From Cycas panzhihuaensis (taxonomy: Eukaryota > Cycadophyta): a stretch of 64,000 bases of DNA. Position 1 is the first letter of the stretch. Each line of letters opens with the position of its first letter. The position numbers and the translations under genes are program-made. The stretch is from positions 107,763,741 through 107,827,740 of the forward strand of contig CM041465.1 in the NCBI GenBank assembly GCA_023213395.1, in the 5' to 3' direction. This document shows, piece by piece, positions 33,266 to 42,716 of this stretch. A model generated the notes under the pieces. It worked only from the letters and a program-made list of their open reading frames with translations, made no database searches and was not told the DNA's origin.

Positions 33266-35721
33266 CTAGTGTTGCCCTGCTTCTGGGGTATCATCTCCTA
33301 GTCTATGTGATCCCTCTCTTGGGGACCACATGCCTCCCAGACTCCTCCTATGTCTCTAGGAGCTCCCTACCTCACTCCCCTCGTCCCGAGGTCTCCTCGG
33401 GGTCGTCGCTACCATGTGGGTATAGGTCCTACTCCGTGATGAGCTTGATGCCATCTGACCTACCAGCTGATTGTATCATACCTGGATATGATCCCTCTTG
33501 CCTTCCACTCCTTGGAGTCACTCCTCTAACACTACTATCCTAATGTGACTCTCTGCATCACCACTTGCTCCTTCCTAAACCTCTAGAGCATGGACCTGGA
33601 CTTGTAGTGCATCTCTCTCCACCCTAGTCATGTCCAACTCTCCCTGTAGTTGTCCCACTCTCACATCATTCTCCTAGGACTCTATCACCCACATGTCTCT
33701 GGCTTTGACTAAAGGGGTGAACACCACCGTGTGGTCTCCTGCCGATTGTGGCTCCTCTCCTACCTAGATGGGAGGTTATCCCTCTGTGTAGACTCGGGGA
33801 AACATCTCCCAGACTACCGCTTCAACCGACCTACTGATGTCCACCACTCTTCCAAATCTAACATGCCACGTGTCAGTACATACATCCATAAGTATACCAA
33901 ATAAATCAAATAAAGTACAACAACTAGATATCTAGTGATCAAAAGATGATAGGAAAAGGTAGTATCTCACTTGTTGGGACTGCTAGCTCCTTGACTTGGA
34001 TGATCACCTCCTCCTTGGGTCCTCCACCCACTGCTGGTACCTCCTCCTCCTCTATTACCACCTCTTTGACTACCTGGCCTGCCGGGGTACCTCCACCCTC
34101 AGCTATTGGTGCTATTACTACTCAAACTCTCCTTACTATCCTTAGCTTCTAGACTGGCATCCAAGAAGCTCCAACTCTCCTTACAGACCCTAACAGACCT
34201 ACCTTTACTCCTACGACTCCTAATGGCCTTGCCTCCACTCCTGCGGTCCCTTATGGACCTACCTCTCCATCTACTACTCCTAATGGGCTAGCCCCATCAC
34301 CTTCGTCGCCTCTATCGTTGCTGTATCCCTCACCAAGGGTACCTCCTGCTCCTCTAGCCTCATCATCACTATCCTACCTCACCCCTCTATATGGATCTGA
34401 TGTGTAGTCTGCTATGGTGAGGATGTTTAGTGATGTAGCCTTAATTGAGCACCTGATGTGTGCCTGGTCCTTGGTTCCCTTGAACCGAGTCTACCACCTG
34501 TGGATAATAGGAGCCCATGCTGAAATCGGGTAGGGCCCTCCTGGTGGTGCCACTACCCTAAAGTGATCAAATAACAAACACTACAATAACATGCTGTAGG
34601 ATAGTCCTCCTCTCCCAGCTACCTTGATGGCATCCAACTTGGCAACTAGGTTCGCCATTATCAGTGTGGCCTAGTCTAATGTCTCCCCAGCCTTGCATCT
34701 CCTCACTACGTCCATCCATTCACTGGGTATATCCCTATAATTATGTTTTTGGGATATCTGAAACATAATATATAGAGTAATCAATTTCCTCATATGAGGA
34801 ATCCTAGACATAATCATACTTTGGACTGGTATACCTCTCCTCTCCTATCAGTCCTAGCCTATAAAATAGGTCATTGCCTCCCTATGCAAAACATCATTAC
34901 TAAGAAATGCTCCTAGTGATAATGGTGCTCCTACCACTGGTACTCCCAAGATCCTCCTAATGTCTCCTGATGTGACTGTGACATTTCCCACTTAGGGGAG
35001 ATGGAACACGTGCCTCCGTCAATCCTAGTGCAAGATAATGTCCACTAAGAGGTACTGGTCTGATGCATACTGTGGTGTCCGAATGGCCTTCAATAGGCCA
35101 CATCTCCCTAACACTCGTCAGTCTCCACAAGTCATGATCTCAATGAAACTAAGCATAACCACTCCTATGTTCTTGTGATTATCCACCATGATAACAACCT
35201 ACAAAACACCTAAAAACTAGTCAAAATCTAGCCAAATCTACTCGCCTACCTTCAAGACTTCCTTTTACTCCTCTCGGATTGAGATTTAGTTGTCCTTTGG
35301 GCAATCTTTTATGTTTTTTAGCTAGTTTACCTTCGCACTGTGCTAAACTCCATGGTACCGCAGAGTTTAGCGTGGGGCCCGCTGAGATTTTATCCAAATC
35401 TCAGCAGTCCCATGGTAAAGATTATGGCATCATAATCTTTGTCTCAGTGCCGGTGTCACCCCCCCAAAATGGGAGGTTTCTGGCCCAAAAAATAAAATAT
35501 TTTTGTCTGGGTGGGCTACACTCTGGTCCACTAGGACCAGGGCTACCTAATGCCCTGGTCCCACCTCTCGTTGGGTCCAATTTGAACTCCAGGAGATTAT
35601 TATTCACCCTTAATGGGCCTAAAACTACATAAAATTTTATTAAGAAGTAACAAAATTTAAATGATAAAATGGGGTTAAGTACGAGTGATCCACTCACTGG
35701 ATCCAATCTCGCTATTGCCAT
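33266..35721 (-). pseudogene. C: antisense PMD gene, full exon structure, several stops
   Basis: Best-ordered copy. Exon 1: 35721-35698 (MAIARLDP). Intron 1: 35697-35199, GTGAGT to TAG. Exon 2: 35198-33971, in phase 0, opening VVIMVDNHKNIGVVMLSFIE, then HVFHLP, a stop where B has Gln, and GNVTVTSGDIRRILGVPVVG, the PMD hallmark (x-T-x-T-x-x-D-I-x-R-I-L-G-x-P). Then SRIPHMRKLITLYIMFQ, ISQKHNYRDIPSEWMDVV and AGRGGLSYSMLL. Intron 2: 33970-33849 (GTGAGA...AAG). Exon 3 has VRVGQLQGELDMTRVERDAL, a probable coiled coil, and ends RLGDDTPEAGQH-TAG (33266-33268). Length and domain fit PMD proteins captured by plant transposons. Function unknown; a nuclear, silencing-related role is only inference. Confidence 0.88.
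35342..35440. repeat. C: three consecutive palindromes in intron 1
   Basis: First: 9-bp arms gctaaactc/gagtttagc (35342-35350, 35363-35371) around catggtaccgca. Second: gctgagattt/aaatctcagc (35381-35390, 35396-35405). Third: aaagattatg/cataatcttt (35417-35426, 35431-35440). The first and third match those in B. Confidence 0.88.
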
Positions 35722-35860
35722 CTCATCTCCTTGGTCCCACTGGCTATCTCCACGTCCTGATCTAATGGTCAAATCTCTCCCTGTGTGCCTCCAAAGTTGG
35801 GTGGTGCTCTTTGAATCATTTGTGAGCCTGTGAAAATGAATTCCATTTTTGTCGAGTTTC

Positions 35861-35870
35861 CTTTATATAG
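35861..35870 (-). promoter_or_regulatory. C: TATA box of the antisense gene
   Basis: Minus strand ctatataaag, 140-150 bp before the exon 1 ATG at 35721, followed by a ttcattttcacaggct leader shared with B. Confidence 0.82.
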
Positions 35871-36420
35871 GCGAAGGCCCCAACGGGTACTTCTCCTGTT
35901 TCTCTTGTGATAACAGCCCTTGAGACCACCTCCTTTCCATGATTACCTTTACCTTCTAGGTCTATCTCAAGTTTTTCCCCCATGGCCTTATTTTTCTTTG
36001 GACCTATTAGGTGCATTTATGGCACCTTTTCCTTGGCCTTGTGAGACTCCTTCTGTCTCGTTTTATGTGCCACCTCTATGCATACTTGAGTTTATACTCG
36101 TTTGACTTATTTTACCATCGTAGATCCATTTTCTCTACCCGTTCATGCCTCTAGGGCCTCCAACGGAAGCATCTCCTCTATTTGGGACTGCATTTTGCTT
36201 CCTTAAGCAACCTTTGGCACCCCAGAGGAGAGTTTTTACTACCGGTTCTTTCCTGCCTACCGGACAACCCTCTTCGCCTTTAGGTAGCCTTGTCTTTAGG
36301 TCTTCTTACCTTTATTGACAACCATTTGGGTCTTTTATGATAGTTTCCCATTATTGAGTCCTGTCCACTTATTGATCCCATCAACTTTTTCCTTTCTATC
36401 GAGACTTTAATTCTTTTGTC
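35871..36420. other. C: divergent intergenic region between antisense gene and aRNH
   Basis: 550 bp, pyrimidine-rich on the plus strand and collinear with A and B. D shows its first 156 bp before being cut by A. A possible shared promoter for both flanking genes; no TATA box facing aRNH was recognised. Confidence 0.55.
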
Positions 36421-36843
36421 ATGGCTTTACTTATTTTCACTGATGGCAGAAGTCATGGCAACCCTAACCCTTCCACCACTGCATGGATTCTTCGTGACCC
36501 TTCCAGACATGACTTCATGCGTTTTAGGATCTTCCTTCTTAAATCCACTAATAATGAAGCTGAGTGCACATCTATTATTGAGGCCCTTACTGATGCACTC
36601 TACTTCCACCATGGACCCATCATCCTCCTTTGCGACTCTCAGATTGTAGTGTCCCATCTCACCCAGGTCTACCAGGTGTGGTGTCCATGCCTGAGAGCCC
36701 TTGCCTTAACTGCCAGACCCTTGTTGGCTTATTTTTCATCAGTCGACATCTGACACATCCCTCGGGCCCTCAATGTCGAGGTGGATAGCTTAGTTCATCT
36801 CATCCTTGAGTGTCGCCTTCCTCTCCTTAGTGACCTACCTTGA
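36421..36843 (+). pseudogene. C: archaeal-type RNase H (aRNH), one premature stop
   Basis: Starts MALLIFTDGRSHGNPNPSTT. Catalytic residues are visible: Asp in FTDG, Glu in STNNEAEC, Asp in LLCDSQIVVSH, and the end motif HIPRALNVEVDSLVHLILEC with the final Asp. Length is 141 codons including the TGA at 36841-36843. Only one defect is seen, a TGA at 36751-36753, probably from Trp. The NNEAE and HIPR forms are those of archaeal/plant-type RNase H rather than the gypsy form. Tat/Ogre elements are known to carry such a second RNase H; here it sits after INT and after the antisense gene, in its own frame with its own ATG, so its expression route is unclear. Confidence 0.92.
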
Positions 36844-37338
36844 GAGACTTGCCTAATCACTCATGCGCAAAAGTCTTAGGTCATCCAGCACTTCACTTTG
36901 TGATCTGTTCGCACCTCCAAAAGTTGGCTACTAATGAGGTTAAACTATAGTGACCACTAGGTTTATTTCCTTCACTTTACTCTTTGTATCTTAGCATATA
37001 ACTCTCACTATTCTTGGCTTGTATTTGTACATAACACTTTGCTCATAACATCTATCTGATCTTATACATGGTCCTCACCACCTATTCATCCTATTCTTAC
37101 GATCGGGGCATCCCCCTCATCTGTTATTATTACCTCTTATCTATATGGTGACACATAGGCAGCCCCTATGTTGTCTCGCCCTTGCCTTTACACCCACGCA
37201 TTTCACCACGATACTTGTCATTAACCTTGGTTCACACCATTGTTATGATTATTTGTATGTATATGTACTACAAAGATTGTATTGACAGCATTCGCCATTG
37301 CATTATGCATCCAAGCTACGAGGCTCTCTTGCGAGGCG
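36844..37338 (+). other. C: region between aRNH and 3' LTR
   Basis: Contains aatgaggttaaacta at 36933-36947 and ends gaggctctcttgcgaggcg before the LTR, with a weak purine tract. Non-coding. Confidence 0.6.
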
Positions 37339-40280
37339 TGTTCTCAGCTCTCGAATGGGTTCTTGGCAAGTCGACTCAAGTAAGTATAGGTATACTTCTA
37401 TCCTTTGCCTTTACTACTCCCCTAGGAAGGTAAATAGAAGCATCATTTTATTGCATAGCTGACTCACACATTTAAGTGATCATCTTGCACCTGTTGCTTG
37501 ATCATACTACTTGTTACTCTCTCAGCCTATGATGATCAGTGGGATATGCATCCCCATGGCACTCTACAACCCTCTTATACACCTCTATGTTGTCCTAGGC
37601 ACCACTTAGCCCATGTGATCCAGTGCATCCCTTTCCATATCATAGCCCTCAACATCTTGCTGGGTGTGATTGGTTTGTCCTTATGCCAATTATCAGTTTC
37701 TTGGGAGTCCTACCACTTTAATACCCCATCCAGTTTAGGTCATCTTCTCTATTTGACTATCCCCAACCATATGGATAGAGGGACAACCCCTTAGGCCTAG
37801 GGTACCCTCTTTAAGGATCCTAGGCATCCTCCTTTTGGCCTATTTTGGTCTCTATTATTGCACCGTGTTAAATGTTACGGTACCACGGTAAACTTCATGG
37901 TACCCTGAAGTTTACTGTGGGGTGACTATCAAAATATGTTTTTTAAAATCTACAATGGAAAATTTCATTTTTTTCGTGAAATTGCCACATGGCTTTGACA
38001 CCTCTTGAGCCTTACCTTAACCCTAATCGTCCATTAAGCCTAGGATTAGGTATAAAGCTCAAAACAACCTTATTTTCCTCCTCTTCTTCCACCTTCTTTT
38101 CTCTCTTCTCTCTCTTCCACAGGAGTTTTCTATAGGAATACCCTATAATGCTCAAGTTCCCTATGTTCCAGCCTGAGATCCACCCATTACATCTCTAATC
38201 CACAATAGCAAGCTCACCAACAAATGCCTCCAAGCAAGGATTCATGCCCAAGTTTAGCCTCCACGCCCTTCCTACGGCTTTCAACAAGATTATTTCCATA
38301 TTACAACATCCTTATAAGGACCCCTTGTAAGCATATCAGATCTGCTATTTCCTGCTATTTTTAGGGGAAGACCTACCTCCTACACAACCCAGTAGGTATT
38401 TTTCCCAATGTTGTTCCATATCTTTCCTTTGGATTATCTTGCGAAAGGTTAGATCTATAAGCATACCCCTCATTTCTTTGTTTTTTTCTATATACAGGAG
38501 GTATTCCTCTATTTCTTATCTTCTTGTCCTCTTAATCTCCCTACCCTCTCTTGGATTTTTCTAAGGAGGCTATGGGAGAGGACCCATAAATAGAAAGAGT
38601 GAGGAGCCAAGGCAGGTTTTTATACCCACTAGGCCTGCTCCTCAAGGGCAACCCACTTCTCCTCTTTCCTCTCCTCCACTTGTGCCTCTCTTGTGTTACC
38701 AGGGAGTCTCTGGGATTTGTCCTACATTAGATATCAGCATATGTAGCCCTTACTACATTGTTTCTAGGCCTACATGCCTCTCTTAGGCAACTCTTCTAGC
38801 CCTAAATAGTGTCCCTCATCCATCCTGGGTCTTGGTTTAGTCAACGTGGTAATTTGCTACACGTAGCATACTTGTAATGTAGGTAACTTTCACAAACCTC
38901 GTAATGTTTGTTCCCTTCACTGTCCACTACCAATAGACTATCCTAATGTATTATTTCCTATGTCTAAGGGTAGCGTGAAGGTATACTTGTTAGAGAGGGT
39001 TAGCCATTCTGAGGCTAACCTCCCCTTTACCTTGGCTTGCATTGTTGGTTTTCTTAGGAGATTGTAGAGTTACTTTTGGTGGAAGATTACTTAACTTGAA
39101 ACATTGTAACTTGCAACTTTTTGGAATTTTACTATTACATATACATGCATATGCTTGCTTTATAGTCTAGCAACCCCTTTAGAAAGGGCAAGGAACTTTG
39201 CGATTGTAGGTTTGCTATGCCATTTGCGGAGAAGGGTAAACGGCAACGGGTACGTTTCTTGGCCTCCTTTTCTTTGGTTATTCTAGCCTTTACATAGTTC
39301 CTTTTTCCTTTGCATTTTCTTGCTTCTTTCCTTTCATTTTTGGGGGAGGTAAGGAAACCCCTACACTGCTCATATGATGGGAAAGAGGAAAAGAGGGAGT
39401 GGGTGTAGTGCAAGATGAGGATCATGTTTCGGCTGCATTGCTCTTCTAGGTATGTTGCTTTCATTTTGTTGATCTTTTCTTGCTTCTTTTGTCTTGTATA
39501 TTTGCATGAAAAGACATAACGGAATAAAGTAAAAGGGAACCAACTCACATCATCCCTTTACACAATTAGTTCACATTTTAGGAAATAGCATCTATTAAGG
39601 GTTATCCCCTTTCCTCTTTCGATCAATTGCATTATCGTGCACTTTGTATGATATCTTGGTTTATTTCTTTGTTTCTCCTTCCCTTGTTTGAAATGAAATG
39701 AGAGTGAGGATTTGTCTTTGAGAGAGAAAGTATATCTATTGTCCTTTGCATATATATGCTTTGCATACCTCTCATTTGCACATACATACAACTCATCTCC
39801 GCCCCATTATTACATATAGAGATTAGACCGACTCTTTCTGCTACCACTCTTTGTCCACCCAACATCCTCTTTAAGTGGGTTAGCTCTTAGAGGATTCGTC
39901 CCCTAAGATCTCCTTTTTTCTACCTCATCATACCCATACACATCTTATCTACATCCCTTAGCTTTCTTTTCATGAGGGTTTGCTTTCTTGTTGGGTCTTG
40001 CCTTCCCCTTCTGGCCATCCAAGGGTGGAAATACCCTTGTTTTTAGGTTACTTGGGCAACCAAGGACATCCCTTACCTATGCTTCCCTTCAAAATCAAAA
40101 GTCAAGTTACCTAGACGAAGTCATGCACCATTCGTAGGTCTCGAACCTACGTTCTGATGTATGGATGCCCTATGTGGGTGCTTCCTTGCACTTGTTGGTT
40201 GATCCTTTCATTTCAGAGCCTTCCGTCGATAGTTTTAATCCCAACTAGGTATAGTTACCATCCCTATAGACGCAATTATA
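37339..40280 (+). repeat. C: 3' LTR (2942 bp)
   Basis: Begins tgttctcagc and ends cgcaattata (CA worn to TA). It retains the U3 palindrome (37888-37915), the ccctaatcgtccattaag block and TATA-like tataaagc at 38051-38058. Near its 3' end is a tRNA T-arm-like palindrome (40134-40150). Confidence 0.93.
37888..37915. repeat. C: GGTACC-centred palindrome in LTR U3
   Basis: Arms gtaaacttca and tgaagtttac around tggtaccc, followed by ctgtggggtgac. It is similar to the palindrome and its right flank in intron 1 of the antisense gene (35342-35380). Confidence 0.88.
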
Positions 40281-40285
40281 GGAGG
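40281..40285 (+). repeat. Target site duplication of C, right copy (GGAGG)
   Basis: Identical to 23104-23108. A's LTR resumes after it. Confidence 0.92.
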
Positions 40286-42390
40286 CAAACCCTCCTTTGT
40301 GTTGGCTTGTCCTCCTCCTTCCTAAAGATTTTAGGATCTATCTAAGGAGGTAGTAGGAAAAGTGGTATGTGGGAGAGTAAAAAGAGTTTTAGGCAAGGTT
40401 CTATACCCATATGCCTTCTCCTCAAGGGCAACCCCCTTCTCTCCTTCCCCTTTTCCTCCTCTTTGTACCTTCCTTGCTTACCCAAAAGCTATTATAGTGG
40501 GGATCTCCACTAATTGTAATGTAGGCAGCTCCTTGATACACATATAACCAGCCATGAAGGACCATATATAACCTGGTTATCAACCCCTTTTTGTGTCTTT
40601 TTAGCTTTGGGGCTTGTTTTGTAAAATCTTACAAAAGTTTCACTTTGTAACTTTTGCAACTTTTATAGCTTTCTTGCAACTTTTCTTTTCCATATGTAAA
40701 ACCTATTTTGCTCTTACTATTGAGTAGTCTTGAACTTCTTAGCCATTATCTTGAGTGATTAGGAATGTGTAGACTATTTGGTTGGGAGGATTAGCCATTT
40801 AGAGGCCACCTGTCTTCTTCCCTTTCACCCCCCTTTTTTCTCAGATTATTTATTTATTGTACATACAAGGTGAAAACAACACTAACATTGTTTGTTTTGT
40901 TATTTAGTAAATATTTGTTAAGTCTATTATCTTTTGCTCCTTTTCCTTTAAATAGGGATACATACATACATATACATTTTCTTGTATGCACTTGCTCCCA
41001 CGTACATCTAGTGCCCTTTAGGAAAAGGCAAACTTTGTGTTGTGCAGGTTCCACACGCTTCAGAGTGAACAAAGACCTCCTTTATAGGTATGCTTTCTCT
41101 TCCCAGTTATTATTATTATTATGCTTTAAAAAATTCCAAATAGAGGCATTTTATCCTTTTCTTTTTAGTTTCTTTTATGTTTGAGTCCCAGGGAATGTAA
41201 CGAAGCCCCCTCTTGCCGTTGCTCCTTTCACCATGCCATCTACGGCAAGGCGCATCAAGGAGAAAAGTTTGGACCATGAAGGAAGTAAGGAAGATGCTAC
41301 ACTGACTGTCTGACTCTCAAGTACATTTTTCCTACTTTGTCTTCCCTATCCTCGCCCTTCTCCACCCTTTTTTGCTCCCAAATGGGAAAGAAAAATGAAA
41401 GGATTATATAGCTTACATTCTATTGTTTATTGTTACTTGCCTCATTTAGATGCATTAAGGGAAATTAGTTAACTCATACCAATAGGTGTTACCTTTCTCT
41501 AGTCTCATCTTTATTTATTTCCTCTCATGCCTAAACCCTCATTTCCACTAGGATTTGGGCAAGGTGGGTTGTGCATCTATCCATTTGTACTTTGCTTTCT
41601 TCTTACATATTATTGGGCGGGTTTACACTTCATGCTTATGTTCTTTTCCTTGCTTGCTTGCCCTTCTTTTTCCCATGTTTATAAAAGATAAAGAGAGGGA
41701 GGTTAGTACTTAGAAAAGAGAGAGTGAGTGCATTATTTCATTTAAAGTTTATTTTTCTCACTATTAAGAAATAAAATATAAATAACAATAACCACTATTC
41801 TTACATTACCTTACTATACAACAAACAAAAGTGTAGGAATAATATACCTTATTTTATCTCTTATACCTAACCCCCATTTTAGGTGTAGTGCCTTGACGGT
41901 ACCTCCTCTCAAGGTCATCTTTCCTCTCTCTTAGCAAAACCTCCCTTGGCTTCACCCTTTAGGCCAAAGTTGGTCCATCAACCCAACTTCTTTCTCATTC
42001 ACTCACGCTGCTAACTACCCAAGGCTTGTGTGCGAGCCATTTTTTTTCCTTTTCAATTAGGCCTTATTCCACTCATCCCCTCTTCATGAGAAGAGGTATG
42101 CCTTCACCTTCACCCTCCTTCCTTAGCCATCCAAGATGGGAGGGTCTTTCTAGAGGTTACTTGGGAAACCAAGGAGATCCCTCTTTTTCCATAGCTCTAA
42201 ATCAAGGAGGTGTTTACCTGGAAAGGAGTTTGTGTGCCATTTGCAGGTCCTCGAACCTACTTTCCAATGCACAGATGCCCTGTGTGGGTGATCATTCTTC
42301 CTTATCCTTGTAGATCCTTAGCCACAAAGTAATTAGTTATGTTGGCTTGATCTCTTCTAATCTAGTGACCCCAGGAGGTGTGATTCTATA
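40286..42390 (+). repeat. A: 3' LTR, second part
   Basis: Collinear with the downstream halves of the C and D LTRs, for example tcctcaagggcaaccccctt near 40420-40440, the T-arm-like gcaggtcctcgaacctac at 42244-42260, and the final gtgaccccaggaggtgtgat. Its last bases (ttctata, 42384-42390) match the ttcca end of D's LTR. The AT-rich middle (41700-41880) shows nothing coding. Confidence 0.82.
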
Positions 42391-42546
42391 AGGTTCATTA
42401 TAAATATACCAAGAGAGATTAAAACAAAGGCTACATGAGCAAAAAAGGGGTTGGACCCTAAAGACAAAGTGAATGGGAGTAGAGAAATGGTATCGAGGGC
42501 TATCGTAGCAAAGAGACAGGAGAAAGTTCTCTCTGGGGAACCCACA
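42391..42546 (-). other. D: upstream part of the divergent intergenic region, cut by A
   Basis: On the minus strand this aligns with C from 35871 to about 36030 without a break, and stops exactly at A's LTR end. It shows that D continues on the far side of A. Confidence 0.7.
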
Positions 42547-42554
42547 TATATAAA
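42547..42554 (+). promoter_or_regulatory. D: TATA box of the antisense gene
   Basis: tatataaa on the plus strand (D is reversed), 170 bp before the exon 1 ATG, followed by a gttcattttcataggc leader as in B and C. Confidence 0.8.
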
Positions 42555-42716
42555 GGGGAGATTGGTAAAAATGGGGTTCATTTTCATAGGCCCCACAAGT
42601 GATCTGGAGCCCTCCCCTTTATGTAGTGAGGCTTTTTCAGCTTTTAGGAGCACACAGTAGGAGATTTGACTATTGGATCGAGGCACTAAGATAGCTGATA
42701 GGATCATTGTAATGAG

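Larger units (their letters stand above)
23109..40280 (+). mobile_element. Element C: full-length Tat-like retrotransposon inserted in A's 3' LTR
   Basis: LTRs are 23109-25619 and 37339-40280, flanked by TSD GGAGG (23104-23108 and 40281-40285). The right LTR end has decayed from CA to TA. C carries every module: gag, PR, linker, RT, gRNH, INT, the reverse-strand PMD gene and aRNH. It is the best template for reading the others. Single premature stops are scattered through pol, several explicable as C-to-T or G-to-A changes. The 5' LTR lacks about 0.46 kb including the TATA region found in the 3' LTR. Confidence 0.95.
1..42390 (+). mobile_element. Element A: Tat-like Ty3/gypsy retrotransposon, 5' part outside window, split by B and C
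   Basis: A starts left of the window inside the protease-RT linker. It reads RT, RNase H and INT to 2908, is interrupted by B, resumes at 17465 with the INT C-terminus, then the reverse-strand PMD gene and aRNH, and ends in a 3' LTR (21944-23108 plus 40286-42390) that is itself split by C. The last LTR bases before 42391 line up with the 3' end of D's LTR. Beyond them the sequence is collinear with the inside of D on the opposite strand, so A is inserted in D. The TSD should be aggtt (42391-42395); its partner lies outside the window. Heavy loss of CpG and many stops make this an old, dead copy. Confidence 0.88.

Noticed and set aside
39135-39548. A 137-codon minus-strand ORF in C's 3' LTR
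   Set aside because: A shorter related frame exists at 24480-24743 in the 5' LTR, but this only reflects LTR identity. The low-complexity Lys/Ser composition shows no domain and it is not kept in B or D.
40130-40160. A tRNA gene in the LTR because of the GTTCGAGAC string
   Set aside because: Only a T-arm-like stem-loop is present. I could not find matching acceptor, D and anticodon arms.
42391-42546. Reading D as a randomly 3'-truncated element
   Set aside because: D stays collinear with C up to the exact end of A's LTR, and the A LTR end matches D's own LTR end. Insertion of A into D explains both borders without extra events.
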